From positions 9,052,001 through 9,116,000 of the forward strand of contig JAMPIT010000174.1 in the NCBI GenBank assembly GCA_026261815.1: a stretch of DNA of 64,000 nucleotides, in the 5' to 3' direction. The DNA comes from Monarcha castaneiventris obscurior. Taxonomy: Eukaryota; Chordata; Aves; Passeriformes; Monarchidae. This document shows positions 36,301-49,600 of this stretch, in pieces (within the stretch, counting starts at the first letter, position 1; each line of letters begins with the position of its first letter). The position numbers were made by a program, and so were the translations under genes. The notes beneath the pieces are model-generated. The model worked only from the letters and a program-made list of their open reading frames with translations, made no database searches and was not told the origin of the DNA.

Positions 36301-39300
36301 TTCTGTGCTTATAGAACTGATACAAAAACCTAAATGACTGTGAGATCAGGTAGTATCAATACACAGCTTTTTAAACACAGGAGCACTTTTTGCGCAGTTC
36401 ATGAAGTTTCACTGACCTAGCCTGCTTAAGCAACACATTTTCAACAATATTCAGATCTTCACAGATAATTAGAAAAAGGATGGCTATTCAAAGTCATGAA
36501 TGCTAGAAGTATCTGCTGTTCAAGCTGGAGCCCTCACCGGTCACCTGAGTCTATCAGAATGTAATCTAAAATACACCAGAGAATCTCAAGCTACCATTAA
36601 ATTTCACTTTCATGAATAGCAAAGAGCCTTTGTTAGCAAGAATACAGCCATCAGAAAAGGTCAGAAGCTGGCATAGTAATGAGTTAATTTACATTCTAAT
36701 GGACATACAGGTATTTATTTTCCTTGGCTGCTACAGCTCTGTGAATTGCTCATCAGTCAGAGATTTAAAATAATTTATGAAACCAGGAAAAAAACCAAGT
36801 ACCATGTCCTTCTAATTAATATGGATGTGAGGCAGAGAATTTCTGAATCATAGCTAAAAAAGTGTGGAGGCAAATGCAACAGTTAGTGACAATTTTTGAA
36901 ATGTCAGCTTAAATATATTAGAGGTTGAAAAAATAATAGAAAATCTCAACTTGCGTAAAAACACATTTTTGGAACAAGCTTTGTATGTGGTCAACAAGAA
37001 TAAATTATTTTCCAAGGACAAACTTAGCTACTAAACACCTATAGAATGTCTCATTTTTTCACAAACTGTCTTCTCTTTTCAGACACCTATTACCAGAACA
37101 GTGTTACTGTGTTCCAGATTTATTTCCTTGCTGATAGCAAACCATATTATCTGAAGGACAGTCATGTCTTGGAATAGAAAAAATGCTGCTGCAGAACAGA
37201 TTTTACTGGGACAACTTGACCTGGAGTAGAAAAAGATATCTTATGGAATTGAGGAAGAGCCTTGCCTCTTGCTTTTTATGACAGAACTTTCTACTAAAAA
37301 TTCAAATCCTTTGGTTCATATCCTAGTTTTTGATTTGCAGCTGCAGGCAGTATTGGGTGAACTGTTATTTTCCTCACTGAAGTCTAAAAATCTGTATTTT
37401 TATTGAAATACTAACCCAATTAGCAAAAGTCTGCGTGCATAGGCACTCATACATGATGAGCAAAAAATCTCAGAAGTTTGCTCACAGGTTGTTGATTCTA
37501 GCAACACTTTGAAAAGGTCAAGGGTATATTTTTTTACAGACATGAAAAAGAACCTTTTTTTTGGCTGAAGGGAAATTTTCCCTGAAGAATCTCCAGTTTT
37601 GCTCATGTGTGTTGTCCAATGACTGCTGCTAGAAACAGTGTCACTGGTTCACTTCTCCAGACTAGCAATTACACTCTTGACTGTACTCTAATGCTGTGAG
37701 AGCTGGTAACAAAAGTGATGCCTTGTCTTGGGCAAAAACATATTGTTGAATGCAACTCCCCCTGAGCAGAGCAGACACAGCAAGGTGAAAAGCCTGCTAT
37801 GTGTCATACACGCAGAACCAGCAACATAATTTGGAATATAAATTGAGACTTCAGAACCCTGACAGCTTGTGGCTGTTACTTCTAGAAGGGCCTGCAAGTG
37901 CTGCCATACCCACAAAGACTTTGTATGCTTGCTAAGAACACGTCTGACAACTCAGCCTGGCTTTACTGAAAGCTAATTTAAGCTTCAAAACTTTTCAGGG
38001 ATACTGCATTGTATGTTCAGAGCTCTCTGACAGTCAGAAACTCTGCCTAACTATATCACTCTCTCTGCTCTTTCATGTGTTTAGACTCTGCTCCCATTTA
38101 AGCTTTAACACTTTCTAAGCCCAGTAAAGAAATCTCACATTACATTATGGCATGTCACGTTGTGCTGAATATTAAGGCATGTTCCAAATATTTTCTGTTA
38201 AAATGTAGATGGCTCATAAGTTGTTTTAATACAGTGTCCTAAAGTCCTCTTCATGAAAATACATTTTCAAAATGTCTTCAGCAAGTGTGGGGGAAAGCAT
38301 TCAATAATAAATCCATTCTTTTGCTTTCATGTGTATCCACCTGGTGTGGCCAACTGTCAAAAAAGGACCTTTGGTGGGAAGAGATGTGGAATATCCAAGG
38401 GCATCTCACTAGAATAGGATGCCTACATGTCAGCAGTTTATTAAATTCCCTATCAGTTATAATGGACACACAGACACCTATGCCAAATTTAGATATTGAT
38501 ATTGAGACAAGTACATTTTCATGTCATAGTCTGTGAATTAGGAGCTTAACACAGATGCAGAAACACAGGTCTAGTATGCAGGGTGCCATACCTAATGTTA
38601 TTCATAAATATGTCCTAGATTGGCAGATATGACATAGAATCTGTGGAAGACTTCAGAGTTTCAGCTGTCATCTTGACTCTGCCATTCCACTGAAGATTTT
38701 TTGGTATGCCAGGGCATCTCAGATGGCCCTGGATGTTGCTCATGACCTTAGAGTCCCCCTCCTCCTGATTTCTCTGAGATTTGGAAGCACTGGACAAAAG
38801 TTCATCATAAAGCAACAAATAAGTTAAATTACAGAGACTTATTAGAGAACCTCCTGGCTTCCTCTGACGGCTTGTCATTATTAAATTACACCGTAGTAAC
38901 TTCAGTATTTTGTGTTTAATATGAATCAAGCTGTCTGCATGGTTCTAAATTTTATTGATTTGCCTTTGAAATCTGTTCTGTGGGATGCAATGGGAAACAT
39001 CAGGAGCTCAGGTGTGTTACCCATAATTGGCTCATTTTCATACCACACAGCAGAATGGCAACATAATAAAAAGGTAATCATGCCACTTGGCCACAGTGGT
39101 GAAAGCTGGGATAAGCAATAGCATGATTATTTCATGCTTCGGATCCAGATGTTATTCGAAGTAATAATTAATTCCCAATTTCCTGCTCCTTCACACCTGC
39201 TTGACAGATGAGTTTATTCCTGGCTATAGGGATTCAGGTAGAACAAAAAGATTGACAAACAGTTGGAGACTGTGAAAGAGAAGACTGACCGGAGAAACAA

Positions 39301-42300
39301 AAGAGCCACAAGGTTTACCACATGAGCCAAGGTTTACATGGTTAAGCCTTAGATGTGAAAATATAACATTTAGTGTTGAAAACCAGAATATTTGGCAAGG
39401 AATGTTAGTGTAAGGTCCATGTACAAAGGGTAACAAAACTGTGAAAAGAACAGCAAAGTTCTATATTTGCAGCTCCCTGGTTGAACCTCCAGGTAAGTCA
39501 CTTTGCTTTGAGCCGCTGAAGATTTGATACTGTCCACACTGACACGTACCTAGTAGAGTTAAATGTCTTTGCTTTCACATTCCCATTCTGGACGTAACTC
39601 TCAGTATACAACTTACTTATCAAGAAGAACAAAACTGAATTAGTAAAAGCTTTGCTGATAATTTTAGTGATCTAAATTATACTGGTTAAAATGACATGAA
39701 GTTCAGAAGGTTTAGCATAAGACCACAGGAGCCTGAAAGAAAAAAATGAGAGAGTTATAATGATCCATGGGCATGATATTATTGCAGTACAGAACACTGA
39801 TGAGTATAAAGCATGATAAATTGATCAAGACGACCTGGCTTGCAAAAAAAATTAAGAAACATCAATTTTTTATGAATTCCTGGAAGTTTGGAGTTGAGCA
39901 ATTAACATAAAGAATGGCTGTGTCCTGAAGTCTAATGAGAGAGGAACAGTATTGATGTGAATTTTAAGATGTTATGTGCTGGTCACATGTAGTCCTGTGC
40001 AGTACTTTAAAAAGTTAACGAACAGAACACTAAAAAATGATGCTGAAAAAGGATCCTGACAGGATAGTTGGGAAGTGATAAGTATTAAATGAATGTATTA
40101 CAAGGAAAAGGAAGAAAAACTGTGAAGAGTTTTTTTCCCTATGACAGTGCTCTGTCTCTCAGAGGAACATAAATTGGTTTCAGATGTGAGATTTATATGA
40201 CGTGTCCAACATAATGGAAATAAACCCATCAATACTGAGAAAATTGGAACAGTACATAAACATGACAAGTTAAACAGAGGAGATTATGGTGCTGACAACC
40301 GTGAAGCACCTTGTGGACCTTAAAAAAATTAGCATTTTTAGAAAGACATGCTAGGGTACATAGCATGTATGTCCCTCCTTATTTAAAATCAGAACTTACT
40401 GCATAAGAAAACAAACTTGGATGTAGCCTTTGGATCTATAAAACATCTTCTTCCTCAGTTTACCCTTATACCTCAGTATCCCCATTTGATCACAAGACAA
40501 AAACTGAATTTATGCCTGACGAACATAGCTGGCTGAAGGAATCTGGATGAACAGCACAGTTAAACTGTAATGACCATCATACTTTCTCCTTGGGTTTCCC
40601 CAAAGAACAGATAAATAAAGACACTAAGTGTAGATCTGTATGCTCTTTACCCAGTCACCATACAGGCTTACTGGTGTCTAATCCCAATCAGATAGGATAG
40701 CAAATAGCTCACAGAGGAAATTTCCCCTGGTGTATAATTCATGTCATAGGGATCAACAACAAAGGGTCTACTTCAGGGGAAGAGGAAGGAGAAGGTTAAT
40801 TCTAATTAGAGCTTTTTAGCAAAGGGAGTTTTCATTGGTTAATGGTAATTGTCTAAAGCCGTTTTTGTGAAAAGCATCTGCATTTCCAGACTGTATTGAA
40901 CATTTAATGAGTAAAAAACCATAACAAATCAGATCTCAGAGGAAATTTCTATCCAGGTTCTAGAAAAAATACCTGCTGACCATCTAGCCTTTAGCAGGAT
41001 CATCTAATATTTAGCAAGCACTATATATTAGATGTCCCTGATAACATGGAAAGTGAAGTAATTTACCCTATTATAAACAGGCCTTTGCTTCTCATACCAT
41101 CAAAAAGTTTTTGATCTATCAGGCAACTGACAGTTCTAGATTAAGTTCCTCTATTTCTCAGTGGATGTTCTCTTTGGTGAATTTTAAAAAATTGTTCAGG
41201 ACTCAGGATAGAGGAAACAAATTACGAGCCCATTCTAATTTAAAAAAAAATATATTTCCATCTCCTCAGAAGTTAGTAATTCAGAAATTTTTTCTGCCAT
41301 TTGAAAATAAAACCAATATGCAAGAGAAAACAAACAAAATTTTTTTCAGATCCTCCACTGAACAATTTTTTCCCTGAGGAATGTTCTGAAAGTTTTGTGT
41401 GTTCTGCCATACAAAGAGACCTTAAATGGAAGACATGGCAAATACCTATAATTCTTATTATTCTGGTAAATTTTACTTGGTTGAGGCAAACCAAAAAAAA
41501 ACCAAACCAGTGTGCAAGTAGCTATCACATATTAATGAATAAAAATGGGTACCTCTGTAGAAACACAAGTCATGAATTTTTATTAATTTCTTTCCTAGTA
41601 GGAACAAGTTAGAAATGTAACTGAATTACAATTCTACATCAGTACTCTGCAATAGATGCATTTAAATTTAGTGACAAAAGTAAATATGATGTTACACTGC
41701 AGTTCTTCATCTTTCAGACAACAGAGAGGAGCAAAAATAAAAAGCTTTTGAATACTTCAGAATTAATACTCACTCTCTAGAGACTAGGCCTAATCCCCTA
41801 TCTGCAAAATTCCAGAGGCCTTATTTTTCTTTCCTAAATTTGCTTGTTTTAATTTGCAACATTATTTTCAATACACAAAATGATTATTTTCTTACTTATT
41901 ATATTGCATGCTAAACCACTATTATTTATTTTTTATTTCTTTGACATCTGTGGTTTTTTACCAAATACAAATTTCATAGTTTTCAGTAGCAAAGAAGAAA
42001 GTGGTAGCAGTATATTTCAATTTGGGTCTCTTTTTTTCTGACTTCACAATTATAATAATGCATATTATTTTTGTCTTTATCACCCCAAAAATTGTCAAAC
42101 TGGTGCAATTTTCTGTAAAAATCTCTGAAATCCCTAGAACTTCTGTGTGATTTTTGTTTCTTCATTACTAACTCACAATTAAATAGCCATAGAAATGATT
42201 ATCAGTTCATAAGGAGAAGCAGCTTCAGTTCTTAGTTCCAGAATTCAAGCCTTTAATCTGCAAGGTGAAGGGTATATCAAACTGGTGAAGAAATTACTTT

Positions 42301-45300
42301 TGTGTCAATATAGGTGGTTTTGATTTGGTGTTTTCTTCCCACATGAGCTGGATCCCAGGCTGGCCAAAGATTTCATCTAGATCTGCCTAGACTCATAACA
42401 GCTCCAAAGGCTTGGTTATATACATAACCAAAAAAACCCCCCCAAACCTCTGAGCTTTGTCAAAATAGAACTAAAATACATATGTTTTCAAATAGGGAAG
42501 ATGTAAAGTCATTAACTACAGAATACAGAAATCAAAGAAACTTCTGAACAGCTTGCCCTGCTCACGATGTCCCTCCATTAGAGGCCCTTGTTTCCAGTGA
42601 AATCAATGACTTCTGGAGTTACAAAATGATCTATATACTTCCTGCTAGTCCCCAGAAGATTTTCACCCCATTCCCTCTGCAGCCCATGTGTCTGCTCTTT
42701 GCTCCTCTCATCAGGTTACTGGATTAGGCTGCAGATCTCCAGCTCTGCCCTGACCCTTCTTCCATTTGCTCAGAACCCACAGCCACTGGAAATCTGTCTC
42801 CATCAGGACCTCAGGAAGGAGGAGTGTCTTCACTGCAGAAGGACCTGCCTAACTCAGGCACTTTGAGAGGAGCAAAGGCAGCCTCCACACCATAAAACCA
42901 GACAAAACCAGAGATCTCTCCATCAGACTGCTGTTACCTGCTTGACACCCAGGATGGCTGCAGCTGTTTCAGGTAAATATTTACTCATGGTAACCACAAA
43001 TGTCTTTGAAGCAGTTTTATAGCTAGTAGACTCTGATACCCAGAGAGCTGTAGGTCAGGGACTGTGCCTTCTATCTGCTGAAAAAAGGATCATCTGACAA
43101 CACAACTCCTACCAGTACTCTTTATGTGACCCAAAACATCTTTTCTTAACGTCTAATTCTTCACTAGCTGGTTTCTATCCTTTCAGTGCTGTTTTGGAGT
43201 ACTTTTCCCAAGCAAAGTCCTTTTCTTTCATTCCTACAAGCTTTTAATGAACAACTACTTGCAAGATTACTATAGGAAATAAATTCTGAAATTATATGCC
43301 TAGTTGTCTGCACTGACATGAGATGTCACTGAAATGAGATGTATTAGAGGGGCTGGGTAGTAAGGAAACATCTTTCCATCTACCTTATACATGGACAGCT
43401 GAATCAGCCATTACTTTAGCTAATGAAGAACTGCATGGAAAATCCTATAGAAATCCCATATTTCAGGTCTGAAAAAAAGAGAAACTTTAGTTGAAGATAA
43501 GACTTCTACAAGATGCTTGATCATTGCATAGTATATGGAAGTGCCACAAAGTAACTTTGAAGTAAATGGGAAAAAATGGAAAAATAAGGTGGAAGGACAA
43601 GTATGAAGAAGCAGGGAAAGACAATCTGGAACAGGATCTCATTGATTTTCTTAACATTAATAATAAGTGCAATAAAATAGTTTACCAATGGCATCTTACT
43701 AAGGAAAATATAAACAAAACCTTTAGTTTTAAGAAGTTGTACTGAATCTTCCTTTTTCATTTTGTTGCTATGCTTAGGTGATTATACATAATGATTCAAA
43801 AGCAGTTTTGAAAGTTTGGGTTGCATTCCTTACTCTCTTTCAGGAACTAATTTGTAATGACTGGATAAAAAACATTTCCTGTTTGTTGATGCTTAATTTA
43901 TTAAGCATTCCACATTGCTCTTTATCAGTAATGGCTTATCTATTCAATGACATGGACCAAACTCTCTGCCAACTGCAAAGTTTGTCAGTATTGATTTTAT
44001 GTTTTCTACAGGATTTTCAAAGAAAGTCCATTTAGTCAGAAGCCAAGAACTTTTCCCAGAGATAGTTCATTAAAAATAAATTCCCTCACTGATTTCCTTC
44101 TTACAACTACGTTAAAAGATTGATACGTGAAGCAATTTTTCAATCCAATGTAAGCCATACTAATTTTTTTGTTTCCATTTTCAGGTAAGGAGTGAGTTGC
44201 TGCATGTAAAGACTTACAAAAGTTCATTATATAAAAACATTAAATTTTATAATAAAACTTGAAGTATTAATAAAGATATTGATATATATTTAATACGAAA
44301 TATTTTCTGTAGTCTACATTTCTAACTTCACTTTTATAAAGAAATCCAGACTGTTTTCTCTAGTAGCACAAATGGGATTCCATATTTAGCCTTAGTTCAT
44401 GAGATAGATTTTAGCTTTTGTGATAATGCAGAGGTTTTTTTTAATAACTTTGATTATTAACTATGCTTGCCTCTGGTGCGTGGGCAGGACTCATCCCTTG
44501 TTCATCTGGCTGGTCAGTTAACCTAAGGTTCTCATCCAGACTTCTCTCTAGTCCATGGAGCATAATGGGCAAACCCAGAGAACAAGCTGCCCAGGCAGTG
44601 TCTGAATGAAATGGTTTAAGTTATCCTCTTCAGGTGCTTATTTTCCACCACTGGCTGTAGGGGTAAATATTTTGACTCATGTAGACTAGAAATCTAATTA
44701 TTTTACTGTAACATTGGGATTCATCTGACCAAAAGTGAGTAGAAATTTAAATGTGAAATGTTGGTAGGTGAATTTTTAAAAACTTTAATACTCAACAGGA
44801 GGGAATAGGTTCTTTTAGAAGACTATTGATTTCAGTCACTTTAGATGTTTATAGTAGCTGACTGGCACCATAGAGTTGCCTGTTTTCCTCATCAAAAAGG
44901 ATCCCTGCTTGCTGCCCAGTACAGATGAGGAAGGATTCGCTGTTGCTGCCTGCTCAGGGTCCCTGATAACAAGTGCTGAGGAGAGTGTGGCTATATGTGT
45001 TGCAAGGCAAGACTGGGAAGACAGGTTGAGGGATGTTGCATGTAAAAGATTTTCAGCTTATTTGCCTTTAGTGACATGTAAAAAAATGTAGAATCAATTA
45101 ATCACCATGAAATGAATGCTTAAAAAAGACCATTTTGACTGAAGCTGTATATAGATGGCTCTTTCAGTACAGTGCATCCTAATGTGATGCTATCAGGATA
45201 AAGAACTTGATAAAGTTAAAAGTCTGATATGCAATGAAAAAGTTATGAGACAAGCCTCTTGCTTATTTAAGATTAACTTTAGTAGAAATAATCATTCTAG

Positions 45301-45726
45301 TTGGTGTTCATGCAGTGAATGTTAGCTGGATCAGACTCTCCAGATGTTTCTGATTTAGAGCCAACCTCACAAGCCACTGAGATCTCTCAGAAATGCTACA
45401 TAAGAAGTAAATAAACACTGCATTAACTTTCAGTTACAGTGTGAGAATGATTTGTTGTGCATGTAATCTCAAGGAACACATCTGGCAAGCTGAAATCAAA
45501 AAGCATGTCACCATTCTTCCTGTTTGCATTGACTTCTAAATAACTTTCATATATAAAGAAATATATATTCAATATGGTGTAATAAGGAGACAAGATTAAA
45601 AAGCTTCTCTTTCTCTCTCAGAAGTACTGTGGAAGGAGTTTAAAATTATCCAGACGATGATTAGTTCAATGAGAGACCCTCTCTTTTAGCACCCTGGGAC
45701 CCTAAACGTGAGAAATATGGAGAGCC

Positions 45727-45815
45727 ATAGAATATTCAAAGTGTTTAGCTTGGAAGGGATGGTTGGATTTCAGCTAGGCCAATCTCTTGCTCAGAGCAAG
45801 GCTAAGTTCAAAGAC
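45727..45815 (-). mobile_element. CR1 retroposon 3' end, short and old
   Basis: The plus strand reads CATAGAATATTCAAAGTGTT, then AGCTTGGAAGGGATGGTTGG and CTTGCTCAGAGCAAGGC, the reverse complement of a CR1 3' end. It points along the minus strand. Similarity is lost after about 45815. Confidence 0.7.
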
Positions 45816-46596
45816 TGGGATAACATTCAAGAATGGCAGCTTCTCTGAATTGCCAAATGAAGGAAAATGGAGCCAGAATGACAAGCAATAAACATTCAGA
45901 CTGAGGAAGGACTGGGTAAAACATGGAAAAAGCTAGTGAAGAAGGGCAGAAATTGGATGGAGCTGACTGTCTTTGACTCTACCACATTTTTTGGCTCTCA
46001 CTGGCCACAAATGAAAGCCTGATGGAATTTTATTCAGAATTCTCTCTGGGCTGCTCTAGGACCTTCCATTGATGTAATCATGCTGCATTTTGGTTATACA
46101 GCTGGATGATCTGCTAGAATCTTTCAATTTTCACCAAGTACTTCCTGATACTTATTCCAGAGAACATGAGACGTTAAATAGTGCGAGGCTTAAGAGTGAT
46201 GCAAAAGAGAAGCCGTGTCTTCTGATACACTGTTCCACTAGGATCATATTTAGAGTCACTCAACTGGTCATTCTTTTTTCCACTTAAGGAACACATTAAG
46301 GTGTCTTTTGCTGTACTTCATAGCTATAATAGTGTTTATACTGCAGTAGAGAGGCACTGCTTGGCCCCAGATGCCAAAAATAATCATATTTATTGAGAAC
46401 AAGTTAAAATACAGAAATTATGCATGGGTAATAAGAAAGAGACGCTGACTTCGTATTGATAAGTGAATTTAGTTAAACTATTAAAACATAGATAATACTG
46501 TGGTATTCCCATAATCAGCAAATCTTTTCTATGATGTCAACTAATCCCTGAAGTACTACTTACTGATTTTTAAAAAATTCTTTAAGAAAAATGGTA

Positions 46597-46648
46597 TTAC
46601 TATTAACATTATTACTACTACTATTACTATCGTCATCATTATTTATCA
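46597..46648. repeat. Imperfect trinucleotide repeat (ACT/ATT)n
   Basis: TATTACTACTACTATTACTA followed by TCGTCATCATTATT. Degenerate simple repeat in intron. Confidence 0.8.
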
Positions 46649-49600
46649 ATTTAAAATATTAGCGTATTTTCTGCTATGAAAAACGCTAATAATAGAAATG
46701 GAGATTGATAAAATGGATGTAAAGATCATTAAAATATTTTGTCATTCAAAGATTTTTCATCTGTGCTTGTATTCATGCATACAGAGGATTTCTCTAATTA
46801 TCTGAGCATTTTTAGAATTGCTCTATCTAGAACATATGAAATGCAATTAAAAATGCTTACATTATAGAAAAAATATTCTAAAAAGTCCATTGAGTATAAT
46901 TTACACCCAATTGAAATATACACTAAAAATAAGGTGACCCTGGGAATGTGTGTAAAGAAAGCTTGCCTTCTTTTAGCTTATGGGAATAAAAGGTACCAAA
47001 CAAATAAAAGTCCAAATTTCTCTCATTTACTAAACAGGAATGCTGCAAAGTATGTTTCTTCTATGCCAAAATACTGTTCCCAGTTATGAAAAATTTGGCT
47101 TTGGAAAGCAATTTATTTCCTTTAGAAATCTATTTGGACATCCTTCAGAGTCAACTTTCAGAACTTGTGCCTGGCAGATTTAGCTTCCATGTCTTTTTTA
47201 ACTGTAAACTGCAGGTGACACAAAAAAGGGGTATGTATCCGGGTGCTGGTTTTGATGGTGTTTGAATTATGAGTCACCCAAAGGCTTCCTGAGAAGGACA
47301 GTGTTGTATTTAATAAATGTTATAATCTTGGTTTATAAAAAAAGAAAAAGCCAGAAAACATTGAGCATGAATCATAGAGGGCAAGCATAGCCATTTTTAA
47401 AACCTTCCTTCTCTTTTAAGAATGTAAATGAAAATTACTCAAAGAATTGTACAGGGATTAATACCTCATTTAGAAAACTAATTTAGTTTCTGCATTTTTA
47501 CTGGATGTGCAAACCATAAGGGCCAAGAGAGTTTTGTGGCTTAGGAAGTGCCTGAAAAGCACACCTTCCCATCTCCCCAGTGCTGTGTCTCAAGTCTGTA
47601 GCACAATAGATAATGTAGTCACTTGTTTCATAGTGTATTAGCTTACTTTATTACTATAAAATATTGTACTATTTTACAAATCACCACATCACAACGTCTA
47701 CACAACGTACTTTGACAACAGATTTGGAAGCCCAACAAATGCTGTTTAATAGGACATTACATTATACTGAACCAACAAAAACATTGTTCAACACATTGAG
47801 ACTAAACTTTAGACATGCCTCAGTACACAAGCACAGGTTGTAAGGTACTTTTTTAGAGTCCAGCTCTGTAGTTCTCCATCCTTAGGCTGAGATCTCCCAA
47901 ATCTCTGAGGAAGGTGAGATTCACTCAGAAACTAGACTATGGGTGAATGGGAAAAAACCCCAAGTTTCTTCATCTCTCAGTATTGCAGTAGGTTCTCCCA
48001 GATACCATGCTTGGGAAGTATTTGGCTTCAAAAGATGTCATCTTTCACTGTGATGTACAGTCCAAGATAATACCATTAAGTTTTCTCATAATACTGCTTG
48101 CAAGTACAGAGGAGAAACTTCTCTGGCCTGGCCAGATTCCAAGGCAGACAAGCAAAAAAGTCTGTTTTCTCAAACAAACTATTCTTCAATTTGTGTGAAT
48201 TCATTCACTAATATCAGTAAGACTGAAACCAGTTTGCAGTACTGCCAATGGAGCTCTTGAGTTCTAGCAGTGACGTGGGCTGTAGCAATCAGACAATAAC
48301 GTGCCCTGTACTCTTCAAGAGAGACAAGCAGTTGCCTGTCCTGAAGGCAGAGTTCCTGCAGCTCTGCACAAATCCTACATGCACAGTAAGTCTCTTTGTA
48401 GTTCTATAATAACTATAATGTCTGTTTGCTGTTTGTAGCCTCCTGGGTATAAGAATTTAATGGCAGAATAGCCACTGGAGTAGTAAATGGTAGTTGCCTC
48501 TTTATGGCATGCAATGGTGACAATATATGTCTATACACTTGTGTTTCTTTTTCCTACAAAGTTTTCTACAGGGACCTGTTTCTCCAGTGTGCAAACTAAC
48601 TCCTCCTAATGTCAGCAAGAGTTAGGCACACACATTCCTTGGAGAAGTGTCCCCAAGTTTTACTAGAAGCACTGTTCAAATTTCACACAGACCATTTAAG
48701 CCTACATTAGAAAAGTTTCACCAGTGATAAAATCACTTTTGAAACAAAATGCTTTCCAATAGTCATTAAAAACCTTCAGTGTAATATATGTAAAAAAGGT
48801 TTATCTAATGCTTTGCAAAATTATCCACAAATGTACCACACAGTGCACAAACATTAATAAGAAAGAAGCAGCAAAACCATAGCACTACCACTTTGAAATG
48901 CAATGCAATTAATACTACTTCCAGTAATACAGTGTAACAGCTACTAACTATTATTGATGTCTATTTTTTCAGGAATCCATATTCATTAAGGAGGTCTGTG
49001 GTTTCTTTATCTTTTATTCAGAAATATGGAAGCAATTGCACACTGTTTCACTGCTAATCAGAGCTATACAAGAAAAGATATGAAAGTTTCATTAGTGCAA
49101 ATTTTAGGATAACTGGTCTCCTGCCCTAACTCCTCCTGTTCAAATTTGTCATTCCCTGTGTTACTGAAGGGTTACAATTTCTCTCACTAAAATGGTTTAG
49201 ACTGAATCCCTTCACAAACAAGGCTATATATGTAGGTTGTTTTTTAGTTTACCTGCTATAACATGTGTAATATTTATTGAAATAGATTTTATGCCAGATA
49301 ATTGCCACAAGATGCTCAAAAAATTTTTCAAGTTAACCCAAAGTATAAAACAGTCTCAATGTGTAGGGCAAGAAGGATGTAAGTAATTGGAAGGTCACTA
49401 GGAGAGTACATATCTCACAGGTAAAAATATGATACTCTGCAAGGTGAGACACTCCTTCTAAAAATGAGTCAGGAAAGCAGTGCTTCAGGAGTTTTGTTAA
49501 TGTAACAGCAACTTTTTTTTTTGCATGTTAACAGTATTTCTAAAAATCTTTCTGAGATTTTATTTTTGAAATTAACAAAGGAAAGAGAACTGCCCTTCTC

